49,541 bases of DNA from Calothrix sp. HK-06 (GCF_001904745.1 NZ_MRCD01000068.1:1-49541); one strand, 5' to 3'. Shown: positions 22,185 to 30,993, counted from the stretch's first letter. Notes: generated by a model from the sequence alone, not told the origin. Translations and numbers: made by a program.

Positions 22185-23150
22185 ATGGGTGAATCAATAG
22201 TTATTGTAATTTGTCAAAATTCAAATTGTAGTAAAAAATTTGGCAAGAAACTAGCAGAAATTAAACGTAGTCAAAAATTAGGGAGACCACATTTTTGTTC
22301 AAAAGCTTGTTTTGGCAAGTTAAAGGGTTTAAGCAATTTTGGTGATAAGGCAAATAAAGACACTTCATATTTAAGAGATTTAATTAGAACAGATGTTTTT
22401 TCTCCATTCCGCTTTCATTTAAAAGTGATGCGAAAGTCAGCAAAGCACAGGAACCAGGAATGTTCAGTAACGCTGTCGGATTTAAAAGTTTTGTGGGAAA
22501 AGCAAAACGGTATTTGTCCCTATACAGGATGGAGCTTCATAAATTTGCCCTCGACTACTGAGTGTGAAAGTACACCTTTAACGATTAATCGAGCCAGTGT
22601 TGATCGAATTGATTCAGCTAAAGGCTATACACTGGGAAATATACAATTTGTAGCCGTAATAGCCAACTTTGCCAAAAACGCTTTTGAGGAAGAGGAGTTA
22701 ATTAATTTTTGCCATGATGTTTATCAGTACAAAATTTTAGGCAAGAGTGATAGTGTTCGTGCGTTAGAAAATAATGCTTATTTACTAACGGGGAGAGATG
22801 AATATTCACCTTATCGTCAGCATTTAAGATTAGCAAGAAGAAGGGTCAAAGCTTCAGGGCACCTGCTTAACATTACCTTAGAATATTTAAAAGACCTGTG
22901 GGAAAAGCAGAAAGGTAGGTGTCCTTATACAGGATGGGAATTAGAAAACTTTGCAACGACTTCATTGTGGGATAATCACCAGCTACATCCAAAAACTGCG
23001 AGTTTAGACAGAATTGACTCAAAACAAGGTTACATAGAAGGGAATGTACAGTTTGTTAGCGTTATGGCAAATTATGCAAAGAGAGATTTTCAAGAAACCC
23101 AGCTTTTAGAGTTTTGTAAGGCTGTGTTTGATTATCGTACCATTAATTGA
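22185..23150 (+). CDS. Tandem HNH-type endonuclease with N-terminal zinc finger
   Basis: A 321-residue protein of three parts. Residues 10-45 hold paired Cys (CQNSNC ... FCSKAC), a probable treble-clef zinc finger. Then come two copies of one domain, residues about 75-175 and 205-315. Each starts SPFRFHLK- or SPYRQHLR-like, has DLWEKQKGRCPYTGWELE, and ends with ASLDRIDSKQGYIEGNVQFV and MANYAK. The CPYTG...DRIDS.GY..GN pattern is that of HNH-fold nucleases found in mobile genes. It sits directly against the tmRNA terminator, with no visible Shine-Dalgarno site before ATG 22185. The position next to tmRNA suggests a mobile origin; no att duplication was found. The DNA target is unknown. Confidence 0.75.
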   Translation: MGESIVIVICQNSNCSKKFGKKLAEIKRSQKLGRPHFCSKACFGKLKGLSNFGDKANKDTSYLRDLIRTDVFSPFRFHLKVMRKSAKHRNQECSVTLSDLKVLWEKQNGICPYTGWSFINLPSTTECESTPLTINRASVDRIDSAKGYTLGNIQFVAVIANFAKNAFEEEELINFCHDVYQYKILGKSDSVRALENNAYLLTGRDEYSPYRQHLRLARRRVKASGHLLNITLEYLKDLWEKQKGRCPYTGWELENFATTSLWDNHQLHPKTASLDRIDSKQGYIEGNVQFVSVMANYAKRDFQETQLLEFCKAVFDYRTIN

Positions 23151-23156
23151 TAACCC

Positions 23157-23206
23157 GCCTTGGATTTAAATCCAAGGCTAATTGCTCAAGTCTACTAAAA
23201 TAGACT
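23157..23206. repeat. Double-hairpin repeat after the HNH gene
   Basis: The first hairpin is a perfect 11-bp palindrome pair (GCCTTGGATTT with AAATCCAAGGC, 23157-23178). The second is AGTCTA (23189-23194) with TAGACT (23201-23206). It starts 7 bp after the HNH stop and may terminate it. The two-hairpin layout looks like a dispersed intergenic repeat, but only one copy is in the window. Confidence 0.65.
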
Positions 23207-23268
23207 AGGTATGCTTGTCAGCATTTACCATGAAAATTAGCTTGCCACAAAAATCGAATTTATGATTT

Positions 23269-23430
23269 TTGAGAAATTTTTGGGAACTGCTAAAAAACAA
23301 TCAGAGCGCTTACGAACTAGAAGAAAAATTAAGTGAAATTCTTAGTACTACAATAGCAAATGATATAGCTAGAGCATACGACCTAGTAAGTCGTAAAGTA
23401 AATAATTTTAGTAAAGATTCTGTAAACTAA
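23269..23430 (+). CDS. Possible small protein or gene remnant (53 aa)
   Basis: A TTG-initiated frame encoding FWELLKNNQSAYELEEKLSE, then ILSTTIANDIARAYDLVSRK and VNNFSKDSVN. The pattern is that of a short amphipathic helical protein, and codon use looks coding. No ATG or ribosome site is visible; upstream in the same frame there is a TGA at once. It may be the tail of a degraded gene. I do not recognise it. Confidence 0.25.
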   Translation: MRNFWELLKNNQSAYELEEKLSEILSTTIANDIARAYDLVSRKVNNFSKDSVN

Positions 23431-23455
23431 AAACATAAACTTATAGTTCAAAAAC

Positions 23456-24016
23456 CTATCTCAGCTTTAGCCAAGCAAATACGTCATCTACGCAAATTGT
23501 AAAATTTATACCTGGTAACACAGGTAAAATATCTTTAAGAGTTAACAAACTAGGTAGAGTATCTGGTTGATAAACAATGATAGAACGTTCGCTTGGGTCA
23601 ATCAACCATCCAAGCAATGAGCCATTTCTTATACAATATAAAATATTACCTGTCACCTTAGTTTGACTTTGGTCTGGTGAAAGAATTTCAATTACCCAGT
23701 CTGGAGCAAAATCGATACCAGTACTAATAATATCGCCATTTTCATCAACTGGTAGTCTGTCTGTAGCAACTACCGAAACATCAGGAACAACCGAACGATT
23801 ACCAAATGTACAGCGTAATTCTAGAAAAGCCTCATAGTTGCTAGCTGTTGCATCAATACCTGCAATTAACCGTTTCTGTAAAAGACTATGCTTGCCTCCA
23901 CCCATTGGTTTTTGAGATATAGTGGTGTTTATGTACTCCCATGCGGGCGATTCGTCAATGTAAGGAAGTTGTAGAAATTCTTCCAAAGTTGTTTTTGGAA
24001 TTGAAATGGCCTCCAT
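23456..24016 (-). CDS. Uma2 family (DUF820) restriction-fold nuclease-like protein
   Basis: A 186-residue protein of the Uma2 family, which is greatly expanded in cyanobacteria. The N-terminus TTLEEFLQLPYIDESPAWEY and IDATASNYEAFLELRCTFGNRSVVPDVSV lead to the PD-(D/E)xK-like core. Candidate acidic residues are D in VPDVSVV and E in DWVIEILSPDQS, followed by DPSERSIIVYQPD. The usual Lys is not evident, so activity is uncertain. I took ATG 24016 (MEAISIPKTTLEEFL), with AAAAGGTG upstream; a GTG at 24022 is in frame. It is monocistronic. Function in cells is not established for this family. Confidence 0.85.
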   Translation of the reverse strand: MEAISIPKTTLEEFLQLPYIDESPAWEYINTTISQKPMGGGKHSLLQKRLIAGIDATASNYEAFLELRCTFGNRSVVPDVSVVATDRLPVDENGDIISTGIDFAPDWVIEILSPDQSQTKVTGNILYCIRNGSLLGWLIDPSERSIIVYQPDTLPSLLTLKDILPVLPGINFTICVDDVFAWLKLR

Positions 24017-24319
24017 AAACACCTTTTAGCATGGTACAACAATATTTTATCTTGATTTAATGAATCATATGATTTGTGTAAATTTGCTGCATCTGGACAA
24101 AGGCGCCTTTATGCAAAAACATGATCACAAATAGATTAACTAGATCATCAAGGGGGTTTATGATCATGTTCTTTTTTTACACGGTGTGGACAGACGTTAC
24201 ATGTAACGTCTCTACGTGGTGGTAATTTTTACTTATCTTTTGCGTAACTTCAAGATATTCCTCTGTAGAATAACAGAGATGAAAAATAAATATGTTGCTA
24301 TATATCGGGATAAACTGCG
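24017..24319. other. Intergenic region with an orphan terminator and a family B palindrome
   Basis: About 300 bp between divergent genes. It contains AATCATATGATT, a GGCGCC inside AAAGGCGCCTTT, the hairpin AACATGATCA (24118-24127) with TGATCATGTT (24161-24170) followed by CTTTTTTT, and the palindrome GACGTTACATGTAACGTC (24193-24210). No gene lies upstream of the plus-strand terminator, so a short RNA ending at about 24178 is possible. Confidence 0.55.
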
Positions 24320-25624
24320 ATGAATTTGGATTTTACAAGATTTTTTCAGGCTTGTAACCCCAGTAAGACGCTAGTCGTGGGAGATGCAGAGGATAGAAAG
24401 TATTATATTGATTTTTCTAGAGTTCGAGGCGCCAGAATCATTGAGGAGTTAGGACGAACTATCACCCGTCTCTCACCTGATCAACCTACTTGTCAATTGT
24501 TTACTGGACACATAGGCTGTGGTAAATCTACTGAGTTGCTACGCTTGAAAGCTGAGTTAGAGCAACAAGCGTTTCATGTAGTTTATTTTGAGTCAAGTCA
24601 AAGTCTTGACATGGCTGATGTTGATGTTACTGATATATTGCTGGCAATTGCCCGTGAAGTTAGTCAAAGTCTGGAAGCTATCAAAATCAACTTGAAACCA
24701 GGATACTTTAAAACTTTATTCACAGAAATAAGTAATTTTTTACTAACACCAGTAGAAGTTTCTGAAATTCAATTATCTGCTGGTATTGCAAGTATTACGA
24801 CTCGCACTAAAGATAGTCCCAAACTAAGAAACCAACTGCGACAATATTTAGAACCTCGCACTAACGGTATTATCGAATCTATAAATAACGAATTGCTCAA
24901 ACCCGCACAAGATTTGCTCAAAAAGTACGGTAAGAAGGGACTAGTAGTAATAGTAGACAACCTTGACCGCGTTGATAACTCGATTAAACCATCAGGTTAC
25001 TACCAGCCTGAATACTTATTTGTGGAACGTGGCGAACAATTGAACCAGTTAAATTGCCATGTAGTTTATACAATACCTTTGGTATTAATTTTTTCTAATG
25101 CGCTAGGAAGACTAACCAACCGTTTCGGTGTTGACCCCAAAGTACTGCCGATGGTACCTGTGCAACAGCGTGATGGTTCAGAATGTTATGAGGGAATTTT
25201 AAGATTACAACAATTAGTAATGGCGCGCGCGTTTCCTGGTGTAGATTGGGGAATAAGTCAAAGTTTGATTACAGAAGTTTTTGATAGTCCTGATACTTTA
25301 AAGCAACTATGTTTAGCTAGTGGTGGTCATGTTAGAAATTTATTAATGCTACTTTATCGTTGTCTACAGCGTGAAGACCCACCTATATCACACGAATGTT
25401 TGGATAGTGTAATTCGTCAGCGTCGTAATGAGTTAAGTTTGGCTATTAGTTCACAAGAATGGGATTGGTTGCGTGATGTTTCTAAACACAAAGATTTGCG
25501 TGGTCAAGATGGATATCAAGTTTTGATACGCAATATGTTTGTTTTTGAGTATCGTGATTACGATGGTTCGTGGTTTGATGTAAACCCGATTTTAGCAGAA
25601 GCAAAAGAATTAGTTTTTCAATAA
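24320..25624 (+). CDS. P-loop ATPase (AAA/STAND-like), partner of the next gene
   Basis: A 434-residue soluble NTPase. Walker A is GHIGCGKST at residues about 62-70; Walker B is GLVVIVDNLDRVD near 207-219. An arginine-rich stretch follows (LGRLTNRFG), then LASGGHVRNLLMLLYRCLQR, a sensor-2-like element of ORC/Cdc6-type ATPases. The C-terminal 80 residues are a winged-helix-like region (ISSQEWDWLRDVSKHKDLRG). No nuclease, protease or membrane segment is present. The next gene on the same strand encodes a STAND protein with a degenerate N-terminal P-loop region; the two probably work together. Function unknown; a signalling or conflict role is inferred. Confidence 0.75.
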   Translation: MNLDFTRFFQACNPSKTLVVGDAEDRKYYIDFSRVRGARIIEELGRTITRLSPDQPTCQLFTGHIGCGKSTELLRLKAELEQQAFHVVYFESSQSLDMADVDVTDILLAIAREVSQSLEAIKINLKPGYFKTLFTEISNFLLTPVEVSEIQLSAGIASITTRTKDSPKLRNQLRQYLEPRTNGIIESINNELLKPAQDLLKKYGKKGLVVIVDNLDRVDNSIKPSGYYQPEYLFVERGEQLNQLNCHVVYTIPLVLIFSNALGRLTNRFGVDPKVLPMVPVQQRDGSECYEGILRLQQLVMARAFPGVDWGISQSLITEVFDSPDTLKQLCLASGGHVRNLLMLLYRCLQREDPPISHECLDSVIRQRRNELSLAISSQEWDWLRDVSKHKDLRGQDGYQVLIRNMFVFEYRDYDGSWFDVNPILAEAKELVFQ

Positions 25625-25976
25625 TTTTTATATTAACCGTAAAGGAGGCGTAAACCGAAGGTTCTACCGTTAACGTAAACATAGTTTTCCCGTTATCCGA
25701 AGGATATCCCGCAGGGTAGGGTAGGGTAGGACGCAAAGGAAAGAATTTCGGCTTGCATAAATGCGGGATAAAATTAGATTTGTCATGCTGAACGTAGCCA
25801 AGCAAAGTGAAGCATCTATAGGGATTCTAGCCTGCGGCAAATGCTACGCATTACGCTACACTTCGTTCCGCTCAGAATGAAAAATCATCCCAAAAATCAG
25901 CAACGCCAGAATTTATTTCTCCTCTTTCTTTGCGCTCTTTGCGCTCTTTGCGGTTCGTTTTAATCAAGATATAGTT
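25625..25976. repeat. Repeat-filled gap between the ATPase and STAND genes
   Basis: About 350 bp with several repeat types. GGGTA occurs three times in tandem near 25716. A family D inverted unit (TCATGCTGAACGTAGCC ... CGCTCAGAATGA) lies at 25777-25884. TTTGCGCTC occurs in tandem near 25930-25955. No coding frame. The gap weakens the case for a single transcript with the upstream ATPase gene. Confidence 0.7.
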
Positions 25977-28900
25977 ATGACTAATATATATCAACCACAA
26001 AATATCAACGCTGAAAACGAGCAATCATTAAAAACTTTAGTAAGAACTATTAGACTTTCTCAAGGTCAGTTTTCTCTAGTTTTACTACGCTGTAATTATA
26101 CAAATTTACAGCAGCGTATAACCGCACGCTTACATGAACTCTCACCTATTAAAATCAGCGAATTGTCTCTTCAACCATCTGTCAAAACTCTTTACACCAC
26201 TATTTTAGAAGGCATTGGAGACGAGGCGCCTTTTTCGTTGATGGTATCGGGGTTAGATACAGTCGAAGACCTTGATAATCTTTTGACTTCAGCAAACCAA
26301 GTCAGAGAAGAGTTTAGAAAGAATTTTGCATTTCCTTTACTTGTATGGGTTAATGACCAAGTTCTACAAAAGTTTATTAAACTGGCAACTGATTTAGAAA
26401 ATTGGGCAACAGTAATTCAGTTTAATAATACTACATCGGAGTTAGTTAGTTTGATACGTGATACTACAGATGATATTTTTGCTGGTAATTTTACCCCAAA
26501 TGTACAAGCTTGTTGTGAAATAGAGTCAGCACAACAAGATTTACAATGGCGCCGCTCCGAAATGGCGCCGAATGATAAAGCTAGTTTACAATTTATTTTA
26601 GGTTATCGTGCATATTTACATGAACAAGTAGACACTGCCTTAAAATTTTACAATCAAAGTTTAGATTATTGGCAAGAGCATGACTTAGAACGGCAAGGAA
26701 TTTTACTGCTAAATATTGCTTTAGTTTACGAACTTAAAGCCGAAAAAGCTCAAGTAGATTATATTAAATATCTTGAAGAAAGTAAAGATTATCTTCAAGA
26801 AGCTCTTGATTGTTTTGAACAAGCACAGCGTTTTGATTTAGTAGCTAAATATATTACCAAATTGGGTGATGTGTTACGAAGCTTACAAACATGGGATAAT
26901 TTAAAGTGTCTTGCTCAAAAAGCTTTGGAATTGAATCAAAAATATGGAAATGCGCTACAAACTGCTATAAACTACGGTTTTTTAGCTGAGGTAGCGCTTG
27001 AAAATTCACGATGGCATGATGCAATTTCACTAAGTGGACAAGCTTTAAAAGCATTATCTAACTCGAAAGAACATTTACACTACCGAAGTTTGTATAAGTT
27101 TATTATTGCACGCGCTCATCAAGCTTTAGGAAAAATAGTAGAAGCTATTAAAAGTTTAGAAAAAATTCGTGTTGCTAGTAGTCCCGAAAATAATCTGCAA
27201 TTATATATTTCAATTTTAGAAACACTACGCGAGCTTTATTTTGAAGAAGGTAATTATTTAGAAGCTTTCCGAATTAAGCAAGAACAAATTGCTATTGAAC
27301 ATCAGTATAGCTTACGAGCATTTATCGGCGCTACTTATTTACACCCTAAACGTTATTGTAGTAATTCAATTACTAATAAAAAGGAGCAAGCGATAGTAGC
27401 ACAAGAAATTGCTGCTGCTGGTCGGCAAAAAGATGTTGATAATCTCATCGAACGAATTAGTCGTAATGACCATAAATTGACTATTATTCATGGTCAGTCA
27501 GGTGTAGGTAAAAGTTCTATACTTAAAGCAGGATTAATACCAGCATTGAAACAGCAGTCAATTGGAGAACGTGATGTTTTACCGATTTTGGTCAGAGTTT
27601 ATACCGACTGGATAGGAAATTTATGTAAGCATTTACCAGATGATATAGATAATAACATAGAAGCGATTACTGCACAATTACACAAAAACGCAGATAATAA
27701 TTTACTCACAGTATTAATTTTTGACCAGTTTGAAGAATTTTTCTTTGCCTATCCTAATAAAAAGCAACGACAATGCTTTTATGAGTTTCTTGGCGCCTGT
27801 TTAAATATTAATTTTGTTAAAATTATTTTCTCACTACGCGAAGATTATTTACATTACTTATTAGATTTAAATCGTACTATTAATCTTGATGCCATAAATA
27901 ATAATATTCTGGATAAAAATATTCGTTACCATTTAGGATTATTTTCACAAGCAGAGGCCAAGGCAGTTATTGAAAGCCTGACAGAACAAGCTAAATTATA
28001 CCTGGAACCACAATTAATTGATGAATTAGTCAAAGAGTTAGCATGTGAATACGATGAAGTGAGTCCAATTGAGTTGCAAATAGTTGGCGCCCAACTTCAA
28101 GCAGAAAAAATTACCACTTTAGAACAATATCGTCAGCTTGGAACTAAAAAGAAACTCGTTGAACGCTTTTTAGAACAAGTTATTAAACATTGTGGAGTAG
28201 ACAACGAACGCTGCGCGCAATTAATTTTATACATGTTGACTAACGAAAACGGTACTCGTCCTTTAAAAACACGTAGCGAACTAGAAGCAGATTTAAAAAC
28301 CTTTGATTTAATCTCAAATACCGAAATTGATTTAGTCTTAGAAGTTTTGGTTGGTTCGGGATTAGTCCTTGAAGTTCCTGAAATTCCAACAAACCGCTAC
28401 CAGTTAGTACATGATTACCTTGTGCGTTTTATTCGTCAACAGCAGGCGCCAGAACTTTTAGCAGCACTTGCAGCAGCAAGAGAAAAGCAAAAACTCACTG
28501 AAGAACAACTTATCAAAGCACTACAAGAAAAAGAAAAAGCATTATATAAAGAGCAACGAGAACGAAAACGTGCAGAAATTGCAGAAATAGAAGCCTTAGT
28601 ATCGTTATCGCAAGCTTTATTTGTGACTCATGACCAGTTAGGTGCCTTAGTTGCTAGTCTTAAAGCAGGTATACAGTTACAACAAATTGATGTAGCATCA
28701 TCTATCAAAAAGCGTGCAGTCGATAGAATTCGCCAAGTTGTTACCGAAGTTCAAGAACGAAACCGTTTGGAAGGTCACAGTAACTGGGTAACAAACGTAA
28801 GTTTTAGCCCCAATGGTAGAACAATTGCCACAGCAAGCGCTAACCGTAATATCATGGTTTGGAATTTAGATGGGACTTTGCTGAATATTCTACAAGGACA

Positions 28901-29726
28901 TGGGGATATCGTTTGGAGCGTTTGTTTTAGTCCAAATGGCAGTAAAATTGCTTCAGCAAGTGCCGACAATACCGTCAAAATTTGGAGTGTAGATGGTACT
29001 TTATTGCATACCCTCAAAGGGCATACCGACCAAGTTTTTAGTGTTTGCTTTAGTCCTAGTGGTAACGTTATTGTCTCTGCCAGCGCAGATAAAACTATCA
29101 AATTTTGGAGTATAAAAGGCACTTTGCTGCGAACGCTTCATGGACATACCGACCAAGTTATTAGCGTTTGCTTTAGTCCCGATGCCTCAATGGTGGCTTC
29201 TGCTGGCGCCGATAAAACAATTAGACTTTGGAGTACAGACGATATAAATACTAAATTACTTAAAACTCTTACAGGACATACCTGTAGTGTTAACAGCGTT
29301 GTCTTCAGTCCTGACCGTAAAACTATTGTATCAGCAGGCGCCGACCACACAATTAGATTATGGAGCAAAACAGGTAACTTGCTCAAAACTCTCCACGGAC
29401 ATACCGCAAGCGCAAATAGCGTTAGTATTAGTCCAGACGGCAGAATTGTTTCAGGTAGTTCAGACTATACCGTTAAATTATGGAGCAAAAACGGTCAACT
29501 ACTAAAATCCTTTCAAGGTCATAACGGCGAAGTCAACGGAGTTTGTTTTAACTGCGATCGTAACCTCATTATATCAGCAAGCGCCGACCGTACAGCAAGA
29601 ATTTGGAGCGCAAAACCTCCAAAACCAAAATCATTTGAACTAGATGAATTAGTCGCATGTGGTCGTGAGTGGACGCACGATTATTTAAGTACTAATCCCA
29701 ATGTGAGACAAACAGATTATATATAG
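25977..29726 (+). CDS. TPR-STAND NTPase-WD40 protein
   Basis: A 1249-residue modular protein. Residues 1-170 look like a degenerate P-loop domain (FSLVLLRCNYTNLQQRITAR without a GKT loop; LLVWVNDQVLQKFI as a Walker B-like strand). Residues about 200-460 are TPR-like helical repeats. An nSTAND1-type NTPase follows, with Walker A GQSGVGKSS (506-514) and Walker B LLTVLIFDQFEEFF. A helical arm and a Lys/Glu-rich coiled coil (790-890) connect to seven WD40 repeats from about residue 930 to 1215, each ending in D-x-T-x-x-x-W. Seven blades make one complete propeller. STAND proteins oligomerise when the sensor region binds a ligand. No effector domain is evident. Ligand unknown. Confidence 0.85.
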   Translation: MTNIYQPQNINAENEQSLKTLVRTIRLSQGQFSLVLLRCNYTNLQQRITARLHELSPIKISELSLQPSVKTLYTTILEGIGDEAPFSLMVSGLDTVEDLDNLLTSANQVREEFRKNFAFPLLVWVNDQVLQKFIKLATDLENWATVIQFNNTTSELVSLIRDTTDDIFAGNFTPNVQACCEIESAQQDLQWRRSEMAPNDKASLQFILGYRAYLHEQVDTALKFYNQSLDYWQEHDLERQGILLLNIALVYELKAEKAQVDYIKYLEESKDYLQEALDCFEQAQRFDLVAKYITKLGDVLRSLQTWDNLKCLAQKALELNQKYGNALQTAINYGFLAEVALENSRWHDAISLSGQALKALSNSKEHLHYRSLYKFIIARAHQALGKIVEAIKSLEKIRVASSPENNLQLYISILETLRELYFEEGNYLEAFRIKQEQIAIEHQYSLRAFIGATYLHPKRYCSNSITNKKEQAIVAQEIAAAGRQKDVDNLIERISRNDHKLTIIHGQSGVGKSSILKAGLIPALKQQSIGERDVLPILVRVYTDWIGNLCKHLPDDIDNNIEAITAQLHKNADNNLLTVLIFDQFEEFFFAYPNKKQRQCFYEFLGACLNINFVKIIFSLREDYLHYLLDLNRTINLDAINNNILDKNIRYHLGLFSQAEAKAVIESLTEQAKLYLEPQLIDELVKELACEYDEVSPIELQIVGAQLQAEKITTLEQYRQLGTKKKLVERFLEQVIKHCGVDNERCAQLILYMLTNENGTRPLKTRSELEADLKTFDLISNTEIDLVLEVLVGSGLVLEVPEIPTNRYQLVHDYLVRFIRQQQAPELLAALAAAREKQKLTEEQLIKALQEKEKALYKEQRERKRAEIAEIEALVSLSQALFVTHDQLGALVASLKAGIQLQQIDVASSIKKRAVDRIRQVVTEVQERNRLEGHSNWVTNVSFSPNGRTIATASANRNIMVWNLDGTLLNILQGHGDIVWSVCFSPNGSKIASASADNTVKIWSVDGTLLHTLKGHTDQVFSVCFSPSGNVIVSASADKTIKFWSIKGTLLRTLHGHTDQVISVCFSPDASMVASAGADKTIRLWSTDDINTKLLKTLTGHTCSVNSVVFSPDRKTIVSAGADHTIRLWSKTGNLLKTLHGHTASANSVSISPDGRIVSGSSDYTVKLWSKNGQLLKSFQGHNGEVNGVCFNCDRNLIISASADRTARIWSAKPPKPKSFELDELVACGREWTHDYLSTNPNVRQTDYI

Positions 29727-30099
29727 AATATTCCAAAAATTAAATTAATCATTCTTGTGGAGCGGGCAAGGATGCCCGCTAAGTTGGAAATACGGTGTAT
29801 CAATAGGTAAAATACCAGAATCACCTCTACAAAAACAAGACAAACCGCTTCGTTGGGATACAAATATAGGCGCCAAAGTTGGGTAAACCTTGAAATGCCT
29901 CAATCATACTTGGAATTGTAATATCAAAAAAATATATTAGATTCTATCTAGCCACTGCTTTGGATCAAGTTTGGAATGGAAGCAAGCTTGTAGCTCCAAA
30001 ATAATATCTTTAATATGAATCTAAATATGGTGGGCAGTGCCTACATAGTGCCTTATGAAAATTAAATAAAATATTAGTAAACTATCCGTTACATCCGTT
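29727..30099. other. Intergenic region between convergent genes, with repeats
   Basis: About 370 bp. It holds a family A hairpin (29752-29787), a short open stretch (29785-29886) reading WKYGVSIGKIPESPLQKQDK then PLRWDTNIGAKVG before a stop, which could be a gene remnant, and the left half of a family C repeat that begins at 30082. Confidence 0.4.
29752..29787. repeat. Family A hairpin repeat, single copy
   Basis: TTCTTGTGGAGCGGGCA, then AGGA, then TGCCCGCTAAGTTGG. The stem GCGGGCA/TGCCCGC is perfect. It follows the STAND gene stop by about 25 bp and may serve as its terminator. Confidence 0.7.
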
Positions 30100-30113
30100 T
30101 TAATCCGTTGCCA
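30082..30113. repeat. Family C repeat overlapping the end of the LysR gene
   Basis: CTATCCGTTACATCCGTTTT then AATCCGTTGCCA. On the minus strand it supplies the last codons (LATD) and the stop of the LysR gene. Confidence 0.65.
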
Positions 30114-30981
30114 ATTTTTTCACCACACTTAAAAAGTTCTGCAAAACCTTTGAAATTTCACCTTTACGCCAAACTGCGGCAATTTCAAGCATCGGCGCCA
30201 AATCAAGCGGACGATATACTACATTCACTTTATGCCGTGTTTCAGCGCCTGCGGCAACAAGAGAAATTCCCATACCTGACTCAACAAAACTCAACATTAC
30301 TTCTGGTGGACTTGCTTCTTGAACTATATTTGGTGTAAACCCTGCTTTTTGACATGCATTTATAATTTGTGCGTATAAATCTGGTTTAACGTGTTGAGGG
30401 CAAATTATAAACGGTTCGTCTGCTAACGCAGCAAAAGATATAACTTCTTGTTTTGTTAATGGGTGATTACATGGAAGCGCAACTACTATAGGTTCGCATA
30501 ATAGCGTTAATATCTCAACTTCCTGAAGCTCAACAGGTGGATGAATAAAACCAATATCAATTTTTTCATCTTTTAACGCGCGTAATTGGTCTTGAGAAGA
30601 CATTTCCCTTAATGTTACCTTCGCATCGGGACAATTATTACGAAATTCTTGAATAATTTCAGGCAATACTCTATTAAATGCACAAATAGAAAATCCAATT
30701 GTAATATTTTGGCGCCGCACTTCTACAGCTTTACGTGCGGATGAAAACGCCCGTTCTGCTTGTGCTAGTGTTAAACGTGCTTCATCTAAAAATGCTGTTC
30801 CTGCATCCGTTAGCAGTACACCACGTTTGCTACGTTCAAATAATTCAACTCCCAATTCATCTTCAAGCTGACGAATTTGACGACTTAGCGGTGGTTGTTC
30901 CATATACAAACGTTCTGCCGCGCTTCGAAAGTTCAATTCTTCAGCAACCGTGACAAAATATTTTAGTTGGCGTAGTTCCAT
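30100..30981 (-). CDS. LysR family transcriptional regulator (BenM/CatM-like)
   Basis: A 293-residue regulator. The winged HTH occupies residues 1-60: MELRQLKYFVTVAEELNFRS, then AAERLYMEQPPLSRQIRQLE and DELGVELFERSKRG. The periplasmic-binding-protein-like effector domain follows from about 90, with ITIGFSICAFNRVLPEII and DIGFIHPPVELQEVEI. MSFVESGMGISLVAAGAE is the usual late strand. It is divergent from a three-gene redox operon, with a 106-bp gap holding ATAC-N7-GTAT, so it very probably controls that operon and itself. The inducer is unknown. The last residues KLATD come from a family C repeat that has replaced the original end. Confidence 0.92.
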   Translation of the reverse strand: MELRQLKYFVTVAEELNFRSAAERLYMEQPPLSRQIRQLEDELGVELFERSKRGVLLTDAGTAFLDEARLTLAQAERAFSSARKAVEVRRQNITIGFSICAFNRVLPEIIQEFRNNCPDAKVTLREMSSQDQLRALKDEKIDIGFIHPPVELQEVEILTLLCEPIVVALPCNHPLTKQEVISFAALADEPFIICPQHVKPDLYAQIINACQKAGFTPNIVQEASPPEVMLSFVESGMGISLVAAGAETRHKVNVVYRPLDLAPMLEIAAVWRKGEISKVLQNFLSVVKKLATD

Positions 30982-30993
30982 ATATTAGATGGG

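Noticed and set aside
21747-23150. tmRNA-associated genomic island with att sites
   Set aside because: No duplicate of the tmRNA 3' end and no integrase gene were found in the following 20 kb, so only the single HNH gene is proposed as mobile.
28775-29386. Minus-strand frames inside the STAND-WD40 gene
   Set aside because: They are antisense shadows of WD40 repeats; their repeated LIVLSALAE text mirrors the repeat on the other strand.
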